A stretch of DNA of 64,000 nucleotides from Emydura subglobosa (taxonomy: Eukaryota; Chordata; Testudines; Chelidae). The DNA is taken from NCBI GenBank assembly GCA_007922225.1, contig ML680086.1:5138259-5202258 (forward strand), read 5' to 3'. Position 1 is the stretch's first letter. Each line of letters opens with the position of its first letter. The notes under the pieces were generated by a model. That model saw nothing but the letters and a program-made list of their open reading frames with translations. It made no database searches and was not told the origin of the DNA. The position numbers and the translations under genes are program-made. Below, in pieces: positions 47,660-57,774 of the stretch.

Positions 47660-48094
47660 TCATCTGGATCTGGGAGTCGCAGCCCTAGTTCTGGTTCTGG
47701 GGGGGCAGGGCGTGATCATTAGGGCTTCCTGGTCATCCCAAGGTTTCAGCAGGTTTATACGGTATACCTGTCTGGGCTTCCGGCAATGGGGTTGGTGGAT
47801 CTCATAAGTGACTGGGCCCATCTGTTGGGTGACTTCATATGGGCCTTGCCACCTGGCCAGTAGTTTGGACTCCTTGGTGGGGAGAAGTACGAGGACCCGG
47901 TCTCCAGATCGGAAAGCCCTGGTCCGCGATTGTACGTTCAGGCTCGGGTTTTCTGGGCTTCCCGGAGATTCTCCCAGGCAAGCTGCCCAGCCTCGGTCAA
48001 CCGGTCCCACAGGGTAAGGACATACTGGAGTAGTCCTTGAGCTCGGGACAGGGCCCACTCCCATGTCTCCTTCATGAGGTTCAGTATACCCCAT
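47660..48094 (-). pseudogene. Integrase C-terminal domain, upstream of RT
   Basis: The frame has FRSGDRVLVLLPTKESKLL, ARWQGPYEVTQ, GPVTYEIHQP and RQVYRINLLKPW, the GPY/F-type C-terminal module of Ty3/gypsy integrases that contacts DNA. It continues without a gap into the linker (LSDTLTERQLKQ) that starts the reverse transcriptase on the same strand. There is one shift before the linker. The zinc-binding and catalytic parts of integrase are not present between here and 48.5 kb. The stretch upstream of about 48050 is shifted in frame. Confidence 0.8.
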
Positions 48095-48110
48095 GGTTGC
48101 TACCTAATGT

Positions 48111-48539
48111 TCTGCCCAGAGCCCAAGAATAAGCAGTAACAGCCTTACTGGGTCAGGACAGCGTGTTATGTTCTCTGTGGCTTCCTTGAACAACTTGTGT
48201 GCTGTAAGATGACATGGACTTCTGTCCACACAGGCATGACATCACTGAGCTGACATGGGTAGGTGGCAAATATGACACACCGCTGAGGGACTTGTGCTAG
48301 TTAGAGTTCACCTTCACTGAAGGAAAAGCTGCTGTATTTTATGATAAAATCCTTGCAGAGACCAGACACAGATAGTTTTTACCTCAGTGAAGCTAGTTAA
48401 GGGCAACCCTTGACCCCATTCTTGGTGACTACCTTGACTAGCTGCAGTCAGATAAAAAGCCACCACAGCCTGGTCTCCACAAGGATTTTACCATGACAGC
48501 CAACAGGATCAAACAACCTTCTTTTGGCCCTGAACACAT
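48111..48539. other. Unassigned, possibly part of the Penelope-like copy
   Basis: I recognise no motif. It lies between the truncated Gmr1-like copy and the Penelope-like end and may belong to the latter. Confidence 0.3.
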
Positions 48540-49010
48540 GGTCTTCCTACTAGCATGACTCTAAAGCTGTAATGAAGAAAGACAAAAAACACCCTCTCAC
48601 CTGTGGGTGAACGTTTGTCACAAAGCGGTCACTCTGTCTGACCTATCAGTCCCCATCCTCAAAGGAAAACTGAACAACACTTTCAAAAGACAAGCCTGGG
48701 AGCTTAAATGCATAACTTTGCTAGACACTAAAAATCATGGACTGAACAGACAGCCTGGATTTATGGCTTATTACAACAATCTCCCACATCAGCTGCTTCC
48801 TCCTCTCCCCTTCCCACCCATGACTGGAGAGGTGTCAACCAGCCACTTCACCTTGAATGGTCCCTTGAAATGAGTGTTAAATACTTATGCTAAAACAATC
48901 TGTTCCACCTTGTATATAGTAGTGACACTGAAGAAGAGCTCTGTGTAAACTCAAGAGCTTGTCTATCTCAGTAACAGACCACATCACCCACCTTGTCTCA
49001 CCATTTGGTT
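48540..49010 (+). mobile_element. Penelope-like element, C-terminal and 3' end fragment
   Basis: The frame at 48607-48873 gives DLSVPILKGKLNNTFKRQAW, then ELKCITLLDT and GLNRQPGFMAYY. This resembles the end of the GIY-YIG endonuclease in Neptune-type Penelope-like elements (ILKGNF, WE-K-I, GLN, GFM-HY). The following region has GAAGAAGAGCTCTGTGTAA and CTTGTCTATCTCAGTAACAG, a 3' tail that I remember as common in turtles and crocodilians. Reverse transcriptase is absent. Assignment is by recalled family patterns, without alignment. Confidence 0.55.
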
Positions 49011-51216
49011 TAGTTATTTTGAATCTCCAACCCTCCACTTTACCTCCCTAAAGAAGGAGCTATGTATTCTCTTGGCACCTCTCTCCTTGTTCTAGAAGAG
49101 GAGCAAACATAGAACTTGTCAGACTTTCCAGTTATTTTGTAGGACAAGTCATCTTTCTGCTCATTCATTCCCTCCCAGTTAGCTATGTAGTTAGGCAATA
49201 GTCCCCTCACCACAAACAGCATAATGTTATTGTATGTAGCCTATGGTTATCCATTTATTTCAGGCATACATCTTCTGTGTCACATCTATGATTCCTTCAT
49301 AAAAGGAAATTGCCACAAGGATTGCAGCACCTAAACCTTAAGCTTTAATTGGACAAGCTTACAGTGAAACTCTGTTCCCGATCTTTTACTGTTTGGGGAT
49401 ATCAGCAATTCCCTGGGATGCTGATAGTGGTCCAATAACTCCAGCCTCAGAGTCTCAGGTAAGGATCAATTCTTAATACCCAGAAGCCAGATCAGGGCAC
49501 AACATAGCTCCAATCTTAAGAATTTCCTTAGTTTCCTCTATAGCCTCACCCTCTGTGTAGTATTTTCCAGTTAACTAATCTTGCTGCTCCTCTCAACCCC
49601 AAATGCTGAATGTTCCTTCTACATGCAGATAAAGGGATCCCCCATCTGATGATTCTGCACGTTCATGAACAGACCTTTGAGTTCTCCATCTCCAATCAGA
49701 CCATCTTACTGTCACCCTTAAACTGCAGCCTAATTCCATTATGCCACCTTAGACAAACCCAACTGGAGATGGAATCAGAATCCAGTTCCTGTGAATGTTA
49801 TTGTCATAATACTGAGACCCTGAAAAAAAATCCAGTCAATCAAGGAGTTACATTTGGCCTAAACCAAAACAAAATTAATGTAACTGAGAGGTGCCTGTTG
49901 GACCCAGCCTTCCTCGGTAATTTTTACAAGTCCAGGCATGTGGACAAACGTTAGGGTAGTTTCCAGGAGAGACTGGATTTCTACAGAAGTGTGATTGGTT
50001 TGGGAATGTAGTCATGAGCCCTTAATTGCAGAGTGCTTCACAATCTACATATCCAGGAATAGCTCCTCCGCCACTGAAATGCAGCTGCAGAGCAGAGGAC
50101 AGCATCTGAGACACAACTGGAACAGACCACTGCACAGTGGGCATACAGTGTGTGATTGTAAAGGAATTCTGACTAAGGACCCTGGTCAAAGCCTTATCTT
50201 GAAAGGCCACAGACTTCTGTGTTTACCAAGACAGATTAGAATTATCTTAATGAGTTAAACTGAGGTCCTAACAATTTTCCACTTGACATCATTGAACTTG
50301 GAAGAATCTCCTATTTCATTATTTATGCTATTTGATTAGTTTTTGCTTCTCTCTCAGCTTGAAAAATACCATTTTGTTTAAGCATTTTTTGCTAAGTTCC
50401 ACTTTTAGGTTCTTTTGCATTAACACAAAGCTGCAGTGTTATAAACACAGCAGGGGAATATTTGTTTAATAACTATATATTTTCATTGGCATTAATAAAC
50501 CATGGAAGCATGTCTTGACCTAAGGTTTAGAGAGAGCCAGTCATCTCAAACCTAACTTTTGGGCCAGATTTTATCTGACTGTCCCTTAAAAGGACATATG
50601 TAAGAGGCCAGCGGTACAGAACTCCATCTATCCACCTCAGAATAATGAAATATTAAGTCAACGTTTCTGAGATTGGAGCCTTTGGTTCAACAGATCTTCA
50701 ATACTTTTAACCTCCTGCTTTGCCTCTCAATCCATCCCCATCCAGACAGATGAGTAGAAGCCACTAAGCACTTTTTCAAAGATGTAGCCCTTTAGATTAT
50801 AAATCCAATCTTACACTTATTAAAGGTTTTACAATACAAAAAGTGCATCAGACTAGAAAGCTAATGAATGAGACATTTTACTCACTGCTTTCTCTCCTTA
50901 TTGAGAAAGCCCAGTCAGTGCTAGTAGGACTCCAAATACATTCCTAGGAACAAAGCTGCCTTACTCATATTAATTCAGACCCCAACAAAGACCAAGAGTC
51001 ACCCTCCTGCTCCTAAACCATGGTATGCTGTGTAGTTATGGAGCAGCAGTAGCAATAGTTCAAGTGAGTTCCCATTATAAGCATTATTTTGATTCTGGAG
51101 TCTACAGGTAGAGAAGTATCTGCCTCATGTGATAAATGTACATATTCAATTTGATGATACATGGACAAGGGTGAATGAGTGGTCATATCCTACAGCTGGA
51201 TCTCCAGCCTCCACAG
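49011..51216. other. Unassigned AT-rich sequence
   Basis: No gene, repeat family or RNA that I can support. Confidence 0.3.
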
Positions 51217-52396
51217 CAATTATAGAATCATATAATATTAGAGTTGGAAGGGACCTCAGGAGGTCATCTTCTCCAACCCCCTGCTCAAGGCAGTACTAAC
51301 CTCAGCTAAATCATCCCAGCCAGGGCTTTGTCAAACCACAGCTTAAAAACCCTCTAAAGATGGAGATTCCACCACCTCCCTAGGTAACCCATTCCAGTGC
51401 TTCACCACCCTCCTAGTGAAAAACTTTTTCCTAATATCCAACCTAGACCTCCCCCACTGCACCTTAAGACCATTGCTCCTTGTTCTGTCATCTGCCAACA
51501 CTGAGAACAGCCTAGCTCCATCCTCCCTGAAACCCTCTTTCAGGTAGTTAAAGTCTGCTATGACATGGAGCCATTAATCACCACCCATTGAGCCCGATGA
51601 TCTAGCCAGCACTCTATCCATTTTATTGTCCATTCATCCAAATCATACTTCTTTAACTTGGTGATAAGAATACTGTGGGAGACTGTATCAAAAGCTTTGC
51701 TAAAGTCAAAGCATATCACATCCACCACTTCCCCACATCCACAGAGCCAATCACCTCTTCATAGAAAGCAATCAGGTTGGTCAGGCATGACTTGCCCTTT
51801 GTGAATCCATGTTGACTGTTCCTGATCACCTTCCTCTCTTCCAAGTGCCTTAAAATGGAATCCTTGAGGACCTGCTCCATGATTTTTCCAGGGATTGAGG
51901 CAAGACTGACCGGTCTGTAGTTCCCTGGATCCTCTTTCTTGAAGATGGGCACTATATTTGCCTTTTTCCAATCATCAGGGACCTCCCCCTATTGCCACAA
52001 GCTTTCAAAGACAATAGCTAATGGCTCTGAAATCACATCAGCCAACTCCCTCAGCACCCTCGGGTGCATTGCATCTGGCTCCATGGACTTGTGTATGTCC
52101 AATCTTTCTAGTCCTGAACCTGTTCCTTCATCACTGAGGGATGTTCACCTCCTCCCCATTCTGTGCTGCCCAGTGCAGTAGTCTGGAAGCTGACCTTGTC
52201 TGTGAAGACAGAGGCAAAAAAGGCATTGAATACCTCAGCTTTCTCCACATCCTCTGTCACTAGGTTACCTCTCCCATTCTGTAAGGGGCCCAAACATTCC
52301 CTAATCTTCCTCTTGTTGATAACATACCTGTAGAAACCCTTCTTGTTCCCTTTCATGTCCCTTGCTAGCTGTAACTCTAGTTGTGCATTTCTCCTC
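51217..52396 (-). mobile_element. CR1 LINE (copy C), internally deleted
   Basis: The 3' end is at left (ATAGAATCATATAATATTAG). Near 51560 the 3' coding end jumps directly to the middle of the reverse transcriptase (CATGGAGCCATTAATCACCA), so about 690 bases present in copy B (about 44170-44860) are missing, including the YADD region. The rest reads [39 protein letters not shown] and, further up, LVTEDVEKAEVFNAFFASVF. It breaks off near 52396, just before the second Tx1 copy. Confidence 0.88.
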
Positions 52397-52449
52397 CCAC
52401 TGCCATAAGCCATCTAATAACTTCCTTCTCCTGTGCTTCCCCTACTCCC

Positions 52450-53510
52450 TTTAGGGAAGGCAGAGTTTAAGTAAACCTGGAGTAGCCCTTCATTGGGTCC
52501 AGGTGTCTCCAATTTCCCTGCAGCAATCTCTCCTCTGCGTGCAGGAACCAGAGCTTTAGCTCACACTCTGGCCCTGGTATGCCTTTTTGTGGGGGGAGCC
52601 CCTGCTGCTGCTCTTCCTCCTCCTCGGGGCCCTGCTTGCTTGCCCCCCAGCTGGCTGTGGTAACCTGCTGCTTCCTCCCCTCTGCTGCCGTGAGCACCCT
52701 TCCCCTGCTGCTGCTGTGGTTGCCCCCCACCCTGGCCCCAGCCTTTGGGGCACCCCTGCCCCTTCCCTTCCCCCTCCTCCATTCCCTGTTACTGCCCCCT
52801 GCTTCCTTTGCAGCTTTCCCCACCTTGTACCCTCCTCCCTGCTTTGTTTGTTTGTCTGCCCCTAGTTGGTTTGTTTGTTTTGTTTTTTTGTCTGCCCTGC
52901 CCCTGCCTTGGTTGTTTGTTTCCTTGAATTGCCCTGCTCCTGCCCCTGGTTTGTTCCCTGCCCTGCCTAGGCTCAGTGGGTTTGCCACTAGGCCTTTCTA
53001 GCTTTGCTTTGGCCCTGATCCCCTCTCCCTTCTGCTGCAGTTTCCCCCTCTGCCCTGGCCCAGTATTCCCACCCTGTGGTGCTCATGGCCCTGCTCCACC
53101 TGACCCCCCCCCGTTTTTTTGTTGCCCCCCCACACTGCACCCCCCCCCCCAAGTTGAAATAGCCCTTGTCCCCAGTGCAGCCGGAGGAGCCGGTACTTCC
53201 ACCTGGGCTGGTGAGTGTGCTCTTTGTGTCCCTGCTTGGATTGCCTCCCCCTCACCCCCCCAATACTCATTTGCCCTGGTGCCCTCCTCCCCTGCTTTCA
53301 GCCTAGTGGGGAGGAGTGGTCCACCTACCCAATCCTTTCCCTCCCCCCCCTTCCCCTCCTCCCCCCTCTCCACTCCCCCCCATCTCCCTTGCCCCTCTGA
53401 CCTTGCTCCCACGCCTCTCCCTCTCTAATTCCCCTCCCTCTCGCCTCCTTTGCCACCCCCCCCCCCCCGTAACTCCCGCCCTTCCCACTGTAGTTCTACC
53501 TTCCCGCAGG
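52450..53510 (+). other. Tx1 copy 2 leader (5' UTR), C-rich
   Basis: This is C/T-rich on the plus strand like the copy 1 leader, with long C runs near 53105-53152 and 53456-53468. CAGCCGGAGGAGCCGGT near 53176 and CAGCCTAGTGGGGAGGAG near 53300 align with copy 1. Confidence 0.6.
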
Positions 53511-56296
53511 ATGGCATGCGTGTCTGGGGCCAGGACCCCCTCCCTGGACGCCCTTGCCCTGAGCCCTCCCTCCCACCCAAGGCATCTAACCCTGCCACCT
53601 CTACCGGGCCACCGGCCGTCGGGCCTGGGGCTCCGGCGGCGGACGCCTCAGGAGGGGACCCTAGGGACTCTGCCACTGCTCCAGCTCCCGCCACCCCTGC
53701 TCAGGGGGGTGCGCCCTCGGCCGGGAAGAAGGGCCAGGGGAAGAAAAAGGACAAAGGCCCTGCCCGGGCGGCACCCCCGCCCGTGCTGGGGCCTGCTCCC
53801 TCCCCCGCTGTTCCTTTCCCCACTGTTCCCTCCACCAGCTCTGGGGGCGGCACCGCTCCCAGGCGTATGCCCAGGTCGCTGCGAGTCCTCCACATGCCGC
53901 CCCATCATCTGGCCCGGCCGCCACCTCCAGCACCATCCCTGGAGGCCGGGGCTCCTTCCCCACCCTTACCAGGAGGCATGGGGTCCGCTGCCTCCTGGTG
54001 CCTGCCTCACCCCATGTAGAAACCTACGTGCAGACGTTGGTGCGGGTGGTGGGGCCCACGGCCGTGGTGGCGGCCTCCAAGATGTACGGGAAGGTGGTCT
54101 TCTTCCTGGCATCGGAGGCCGCTGTCCAGGAGGCGGTGGTGACGGGCCTGGCGGTAGGGGGTGTCCACGTTCCGGTGGAGCCCCTGGAAGACCTGGGCGT
54201 ACAGGTGGTCCTCACCTCCATCCCGCCCTTCCTCCCCAATGCCGCCCTTCTGCCTTTCCTCTCCGCCCTGGGGAAGCCCATCTCCACCATCAACCCGCTT
54301 CCCCTCGGCTGCAAGGACCCCGCCCTCCGCCATGTCCTCTCCTTCCGCCGGCGGGTGCAGCTCCAGCTGCTGCCGGCGGCACGTGGTGGAGAGGCGCTAG
54401 AGGGGTCGTTTCTGGTGCCCCATCAAGGGGCCCATTACAGGGTCCATTATAGCATGGGTGAGGCCCGGTGCTTCCTCTGCCGGGCGACGGGGCATGTCCG
54501 AAGGGACTGCCCCCTGGCCTGGCAAAGCGGGGAGCCCAGGACCCCCGGGACCCAGGGGGGTGCCAGCCAGACCAGTGGCGGCGCCCCCCCTCAGCCGTGC
54601 GGTCCCTGTGGCTGCCCCTCCTCCATCACCTGCCACCTCCGCTCAGGCTCCAAGGGTGCCCCCCCGGTGTGCCCAGACGAGCGAGCGGGCCCTGCTGATG
54701 CCCGGAGCAGTCTGGCGGGGCCTGCGGGGGAGAGGGAGGTAGGGCCGCCTTCGGCGGGCACTGGAGAGGGCTCGCCCCAGGGAGAGGCCTTTCCTTCCCC
54801 TGATGTCCCGCCTCCGCTTTCCCATACCCCGTCCCCTGTGCTCTTGCCCCCTGGCCCTTCCCCCACTGTCCAGCCCTCCACCTTGGAGGGCTGGGTGCTC
54901 GTGCAGGGTAAGCACGGCAAGCGCAAGGCCAGGACCCGGCGCCCCCTCCCCCTCGTCACCGAGGAGGGTGAACGCCCCTATAAATCTCTCAAGGGGGCTG
55001 CTGGACCCGGGCCTTCAACCACGCCCCCTGCCAGGGCTCAGTGGGTGGCACCAGCCAAGGAGACTGCAGCGGCAGCTGTGGGTGGTACCATCTCCCTTCT
55101 AGAGTCCCTTCTAGAGGAGTCCCTGGCCGGATGCCCTTCTGCCCCCCCACCCCTCACACCCTCCACCGGTGCCGAGGCTGCTTCCTCCTCGGCCCCTGCC
55201 GAGGAGGACCTTGTGGTGGTGGGGAGAGACTTCTCCTCCCTTATGGAGGAGATAGACGCCTTGGGCCTAACCCCAGCGTGTCCAGGGGTGGACGAACCTT
55301 CCCGTCCGGAGGATTCGGCCGAGGACAGCTCTCAGCTGCCCTCTCCTTCCCCTCCCTCCTTTCCCCAGCTGCTGGCCCCGCTTCTGTCCCCCAGACCATT
55401 CCAGACCCTTTCCCTACCCCGGTAGACAGTGCCACCTCCGTTGCGGCCCCTGCAGCCCTCGGGGCGATGGCTGGGGCTGACCAGTCCGGCCCCAGGCCGT
55501 TGACCTCCCTGCCTTCTACCATGGGATGGCCGTCCGCCGACCCAGTCCTCCCTCCCCAGGAGTGTGGAGCCACGGATGGCGTGACTCCTAAGCCCGGCCC
55601 CGAGGCAGTCCCCCCCGCCTCACCCGACCCTCCAGCTCGTGGCCCCTCTTCGGAGACACCACGCCCCGCTGGCCTAGCTGCCGCGGACTCCGTGCCCTAT
55701 CCTGACCCTGTTCCTCCCCCTGTCCCTTCCGACAACCCTCCCCCTGTCTCAACTCCTCCCCTTCTCCTTGGTCCTGCCCCTCCTCCACCTTCTGCCCCCG
55801 AACCTTCCCTCCCTCCCCCTGCTACCTGTGCCCCCGCCGCCCCTGGAGTCGTCTCCTTCCCTCTGGAGAACTCCCAGGAGGTGGCCTTTGTTTTTGCCAC
55901 TCCCAGCCCTTTCGGGGTTGCTGTCTTCCCTCCGCCGTTGCCCCCATCATCTGCCCTGTCCGGCAGTGGGGCCACTGCAGGGGCTGGGCTGGAGGACAAA
56001 TCCCCCAAGGCGCTGCACGAAGAGCTGCGCACCTTTCTCCGGGACTCCCGTGGTGCCCGGAACCAGGTGCAGCTCGTGCTGCAGCGCTGGGGGGACTTCC
56101 ACCGTGTCCTCCGGGCCGTGAGGGCCATGTTGAAGGAGAGTAAAGGGACTGGGCGGCAGGACGCTGCGGCCTACCAGCGGGCCCGCAGCTTCCATGACAC
56201 CCTGATGGTTTTCGGAACCAGTCACGGGCTGCTGCGGAGCCCAGCGAGAACCGCTGGCGTTCCTGGCCGCGAGGATCCCCCCAGCCCTCCTCATAA
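53511..56296 (+). pseudogene. Tx1 ORF1, better preserved copy, few frameshifts
   Basis: The start is probably ATG 53511 (MACVSGARTPSLDALAL), with a shift soon after. A basic patch (AGKKGQGKKKDKG, about 53720) follows, then an RRM-like region at about 54020-54220 (VGPTAVVAASKMYGKVVFFL) and a conserved FLPNAALLPFLSALGKPIS block. GSFLVPHQGAHYRVHYSMGE leads into a CCHC knuckle at 54469-54510 (CFLCRATGHVRRDC). A Pro-rich linker has a frame end at 55425. The C-terminal region at about 56008-56230 has ALHEELRTFLRDSRGARNQ and QRWGDFHRVLRAVRAML. From 53998 to 55425 one frame stays open (475 codons). One C lost near 56275 moves the frame off the TAATG stop. Confidence 0.78.
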
Positions 56297-56298
56297 TG
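56294..56298 (+). promoter_or_regulatory. TAATG at the ORF1/ORF2 junction
   Basis: The TAATG junction of copy 1 is conserved in position. Here a single missing base in the C-run before it puts ORF1 out of register with the TAA, so the coupling is lost in this copy but was present in the ancestor. Confidence 0.6.
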
Positions 56299-57586
56299 CC
56301 TGTCATCTTTGTCACTTTGAACACCAGGGGCTGCAGGACGGGCCTCCGCAGGACGCAGGTGCTCTCCTTCCTTTGGGAGGGGGGTACTCCATTGCGTTCC
56401 TGCAGGAGACCCACACGGACCCAGCCGCCGAGGCCAGCTGGCGGCTGGAGTGGGGGGACGGGGTGCACCTGAGTCACCTCTCCGCCCGCGCGGACGGAGT
56501 AGCCACACTGTTCTCCCCCAATCTGCAGCCCGAGGTGCTGGGGACCACCAAGGTTGTGCCAGGCCATCTGCTGCACCTCCGGGTCTTCATGGAGGGGCTG
56601 ACGTTGAACCTTGTCAACGTCTATGCCCCGAATGCGGGCCCGGAGCGGGTGCGGTTCTTTCGGCAGGCAGCCGCCTTCCTCGGTGCTCTGGATCCTCTCT
56701 AGTGGCTGGTCCTGGGTGGGGACTTTAACACCACCCTCGAGGAGTGGGACCGCACGGGGACCGAGCAGAGCCAGGCCGCCGCTGCCATCCTTCGGGAGAT
56801 CATAGACCACCACTCCCTGGTGGATGTCTGGTGGGACCACCACCCGGACGACACCATCACCTTCACCTTTGTCCAGGTGGGGGAAGAGCAGTCGAGCCAC
56901 TCCTGGTTGGACGCCATCTATTTTTCCCGTCACCATCTCTCGCGGGCCCACTCCTCCAGCGTATGGCCGGCCCCATTCTCGGATCACCACCTGGTGACCG
57001 TGATGGCCTCTCTGACAGCAGAGAGGCCGGGGCCGGCCTACTGGCATTTTAACAGCAGCCTGCTGGAGGATGTGGGTTTTGTGGCGTCCTTCCGGGAGTT
57101 CTGGCTGGCCTGGCAGGGGCAGAGGCGTGCCTTTCCCTCGGCGCGGTGCTGGTGGAACATGGGGAAGGTGCGCGCCCAGCTCTTCTGCCGCGACTACACT
57201 CGGGGGGCCAGCCGGCGGAGGGATGTGGGGATAGAGCAGTTGGAGCGGGAGGTCTTAGCGCTGGAGAGGCGTCTGGCCACCAGCCCCAAGGATCCATCCC
57301 TCTGCAGAGCGTGCCGGGAGAAGCGGGAGGAGCTCCGGGCCCTCAAAGACCTCCGTGCTCGAGGTGCCTTCGTTCGATCCCGCATCCGTCTCCTTTGGGA
57401 GATGGATCACGGCTCCCGCTTCTTCTACGCCCTGGAGAAAAGACAGGGGGCCCGGAAGCACGTCACCTGCCTTCTGGTGGAGGACGGCGCCCCCCCTCAC
57501 AGATCCGGCGGAGATGCGTGGAAGGGCCCAGGCCTTCTATGCTGATCTTTTCTCCCCGGATCCGACCGATGCTGCCTGCAGGATGC
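56296..57586 (+). pseudogene. Tx1 ORF2, endonuclease half only
   Basis: It starts MPVIFVTLNTRGCRTGLRR at ATG 56296, and a G-run near 56385 shifts the frame into AFLQETHTDPAAEASW. VNVYAPNAGPE (56615), a TAG at 56700, GGDFNTTLEEWD (about 56718), WLDAIYFSRHH and SDHHLVTV (about 56980) follow. The catalytic Asn, Glu, Asp and His motifs of the endonuclease remain, but RLDRIYF has become WLDAIYF. The linker to the reverse transcriptase runs to about 57586 and stops. When complete the protein nicked target DNA; this part could not retrotranspose. Confidence 0.85.
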
Positions 57587-57770
57587 CAGCATGCAAGGCC
57601 ACTTGCTCAAATTTGGCCTGGCCACCCCCTGTCATGATGGAGGGGCAGCTGGGCCAAACTTGAGTGAGTAGTGCTGCCACCTGGCATTTTCCAGGGACTG
57701 GGGGCCCGGTGCAAGTGCACTAAGAGCACACATTGGTTAATCCGGGCCTGCCATATGTCACTCCAGCATG
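57587..57770. mobile_element. hAT-MITE-like fragment at the Tx1 break
   Basis: CAAATTTGGCCTGG, CATGATGGAGGGGCAGCTGG and GGGCCAAACTTGAGTGA are similar to the inside of the hAT MITE near 19690-19745 (CAGATTTGGCAAACC, ATCATGATGGTTGGGCCAAA, CCTGAGTGG). The ends are missing, so it is a fragment or a rearrangement product. Confidence 0.5.
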
Positions 57771-57774
57771 AGTC

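Larger units (their letters stand above)
43334..48110 (-). mobile_element. Gmr1-like Ty3/gypsy element, 5'-truncated
   Basis: On the minus strand the order is integrase C-terminus (48094-47660), reverse transcriptase (47650-47150), RNase H (46870-46430), a G-tract, then a 3' LTR. The LTR is split by a CR1 and ends at 43334 in ...CCTGCAACA. Integrase before reverse transcriptase is the order known from Gmr1-type elements of cod and other vertebrates, unlike ordinary gypsy elements. Gag, protease, the integrase catalytic core and the 5' LTR are missing. A solo LTR of the same family lies at 34.1-35.1 kb. All coding parts carry stops or shifts. Confidence 0.75.
52450..57586 (+). mobile_element. 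Tx1-clade LINE, copy 2, cut off before RT
   Basis: Leader, ORF1 and the endonuclease part of ORF2 match copy 1 base by base over long stretches, with only a few changes per 70 bases around 57060-57130. The match ends at about 57586, just after SPDPTDAACRM, and a hAT-like fragment follows directly. The reverse transcriptase and 3' end are therefore missing, the opposite of the 5' truncation usual in LINEs. It is in the same orientation as copy 1. The left edge is approximate. Confidence 0.85.

Noticed and set aside
55947..57047. A 366-codon minus-strand open frame
   Set aside because: It lies antisense to Tx1 ORF1/ORF2, has no recognisable domain, and its equivalent in copy 1 is broken.
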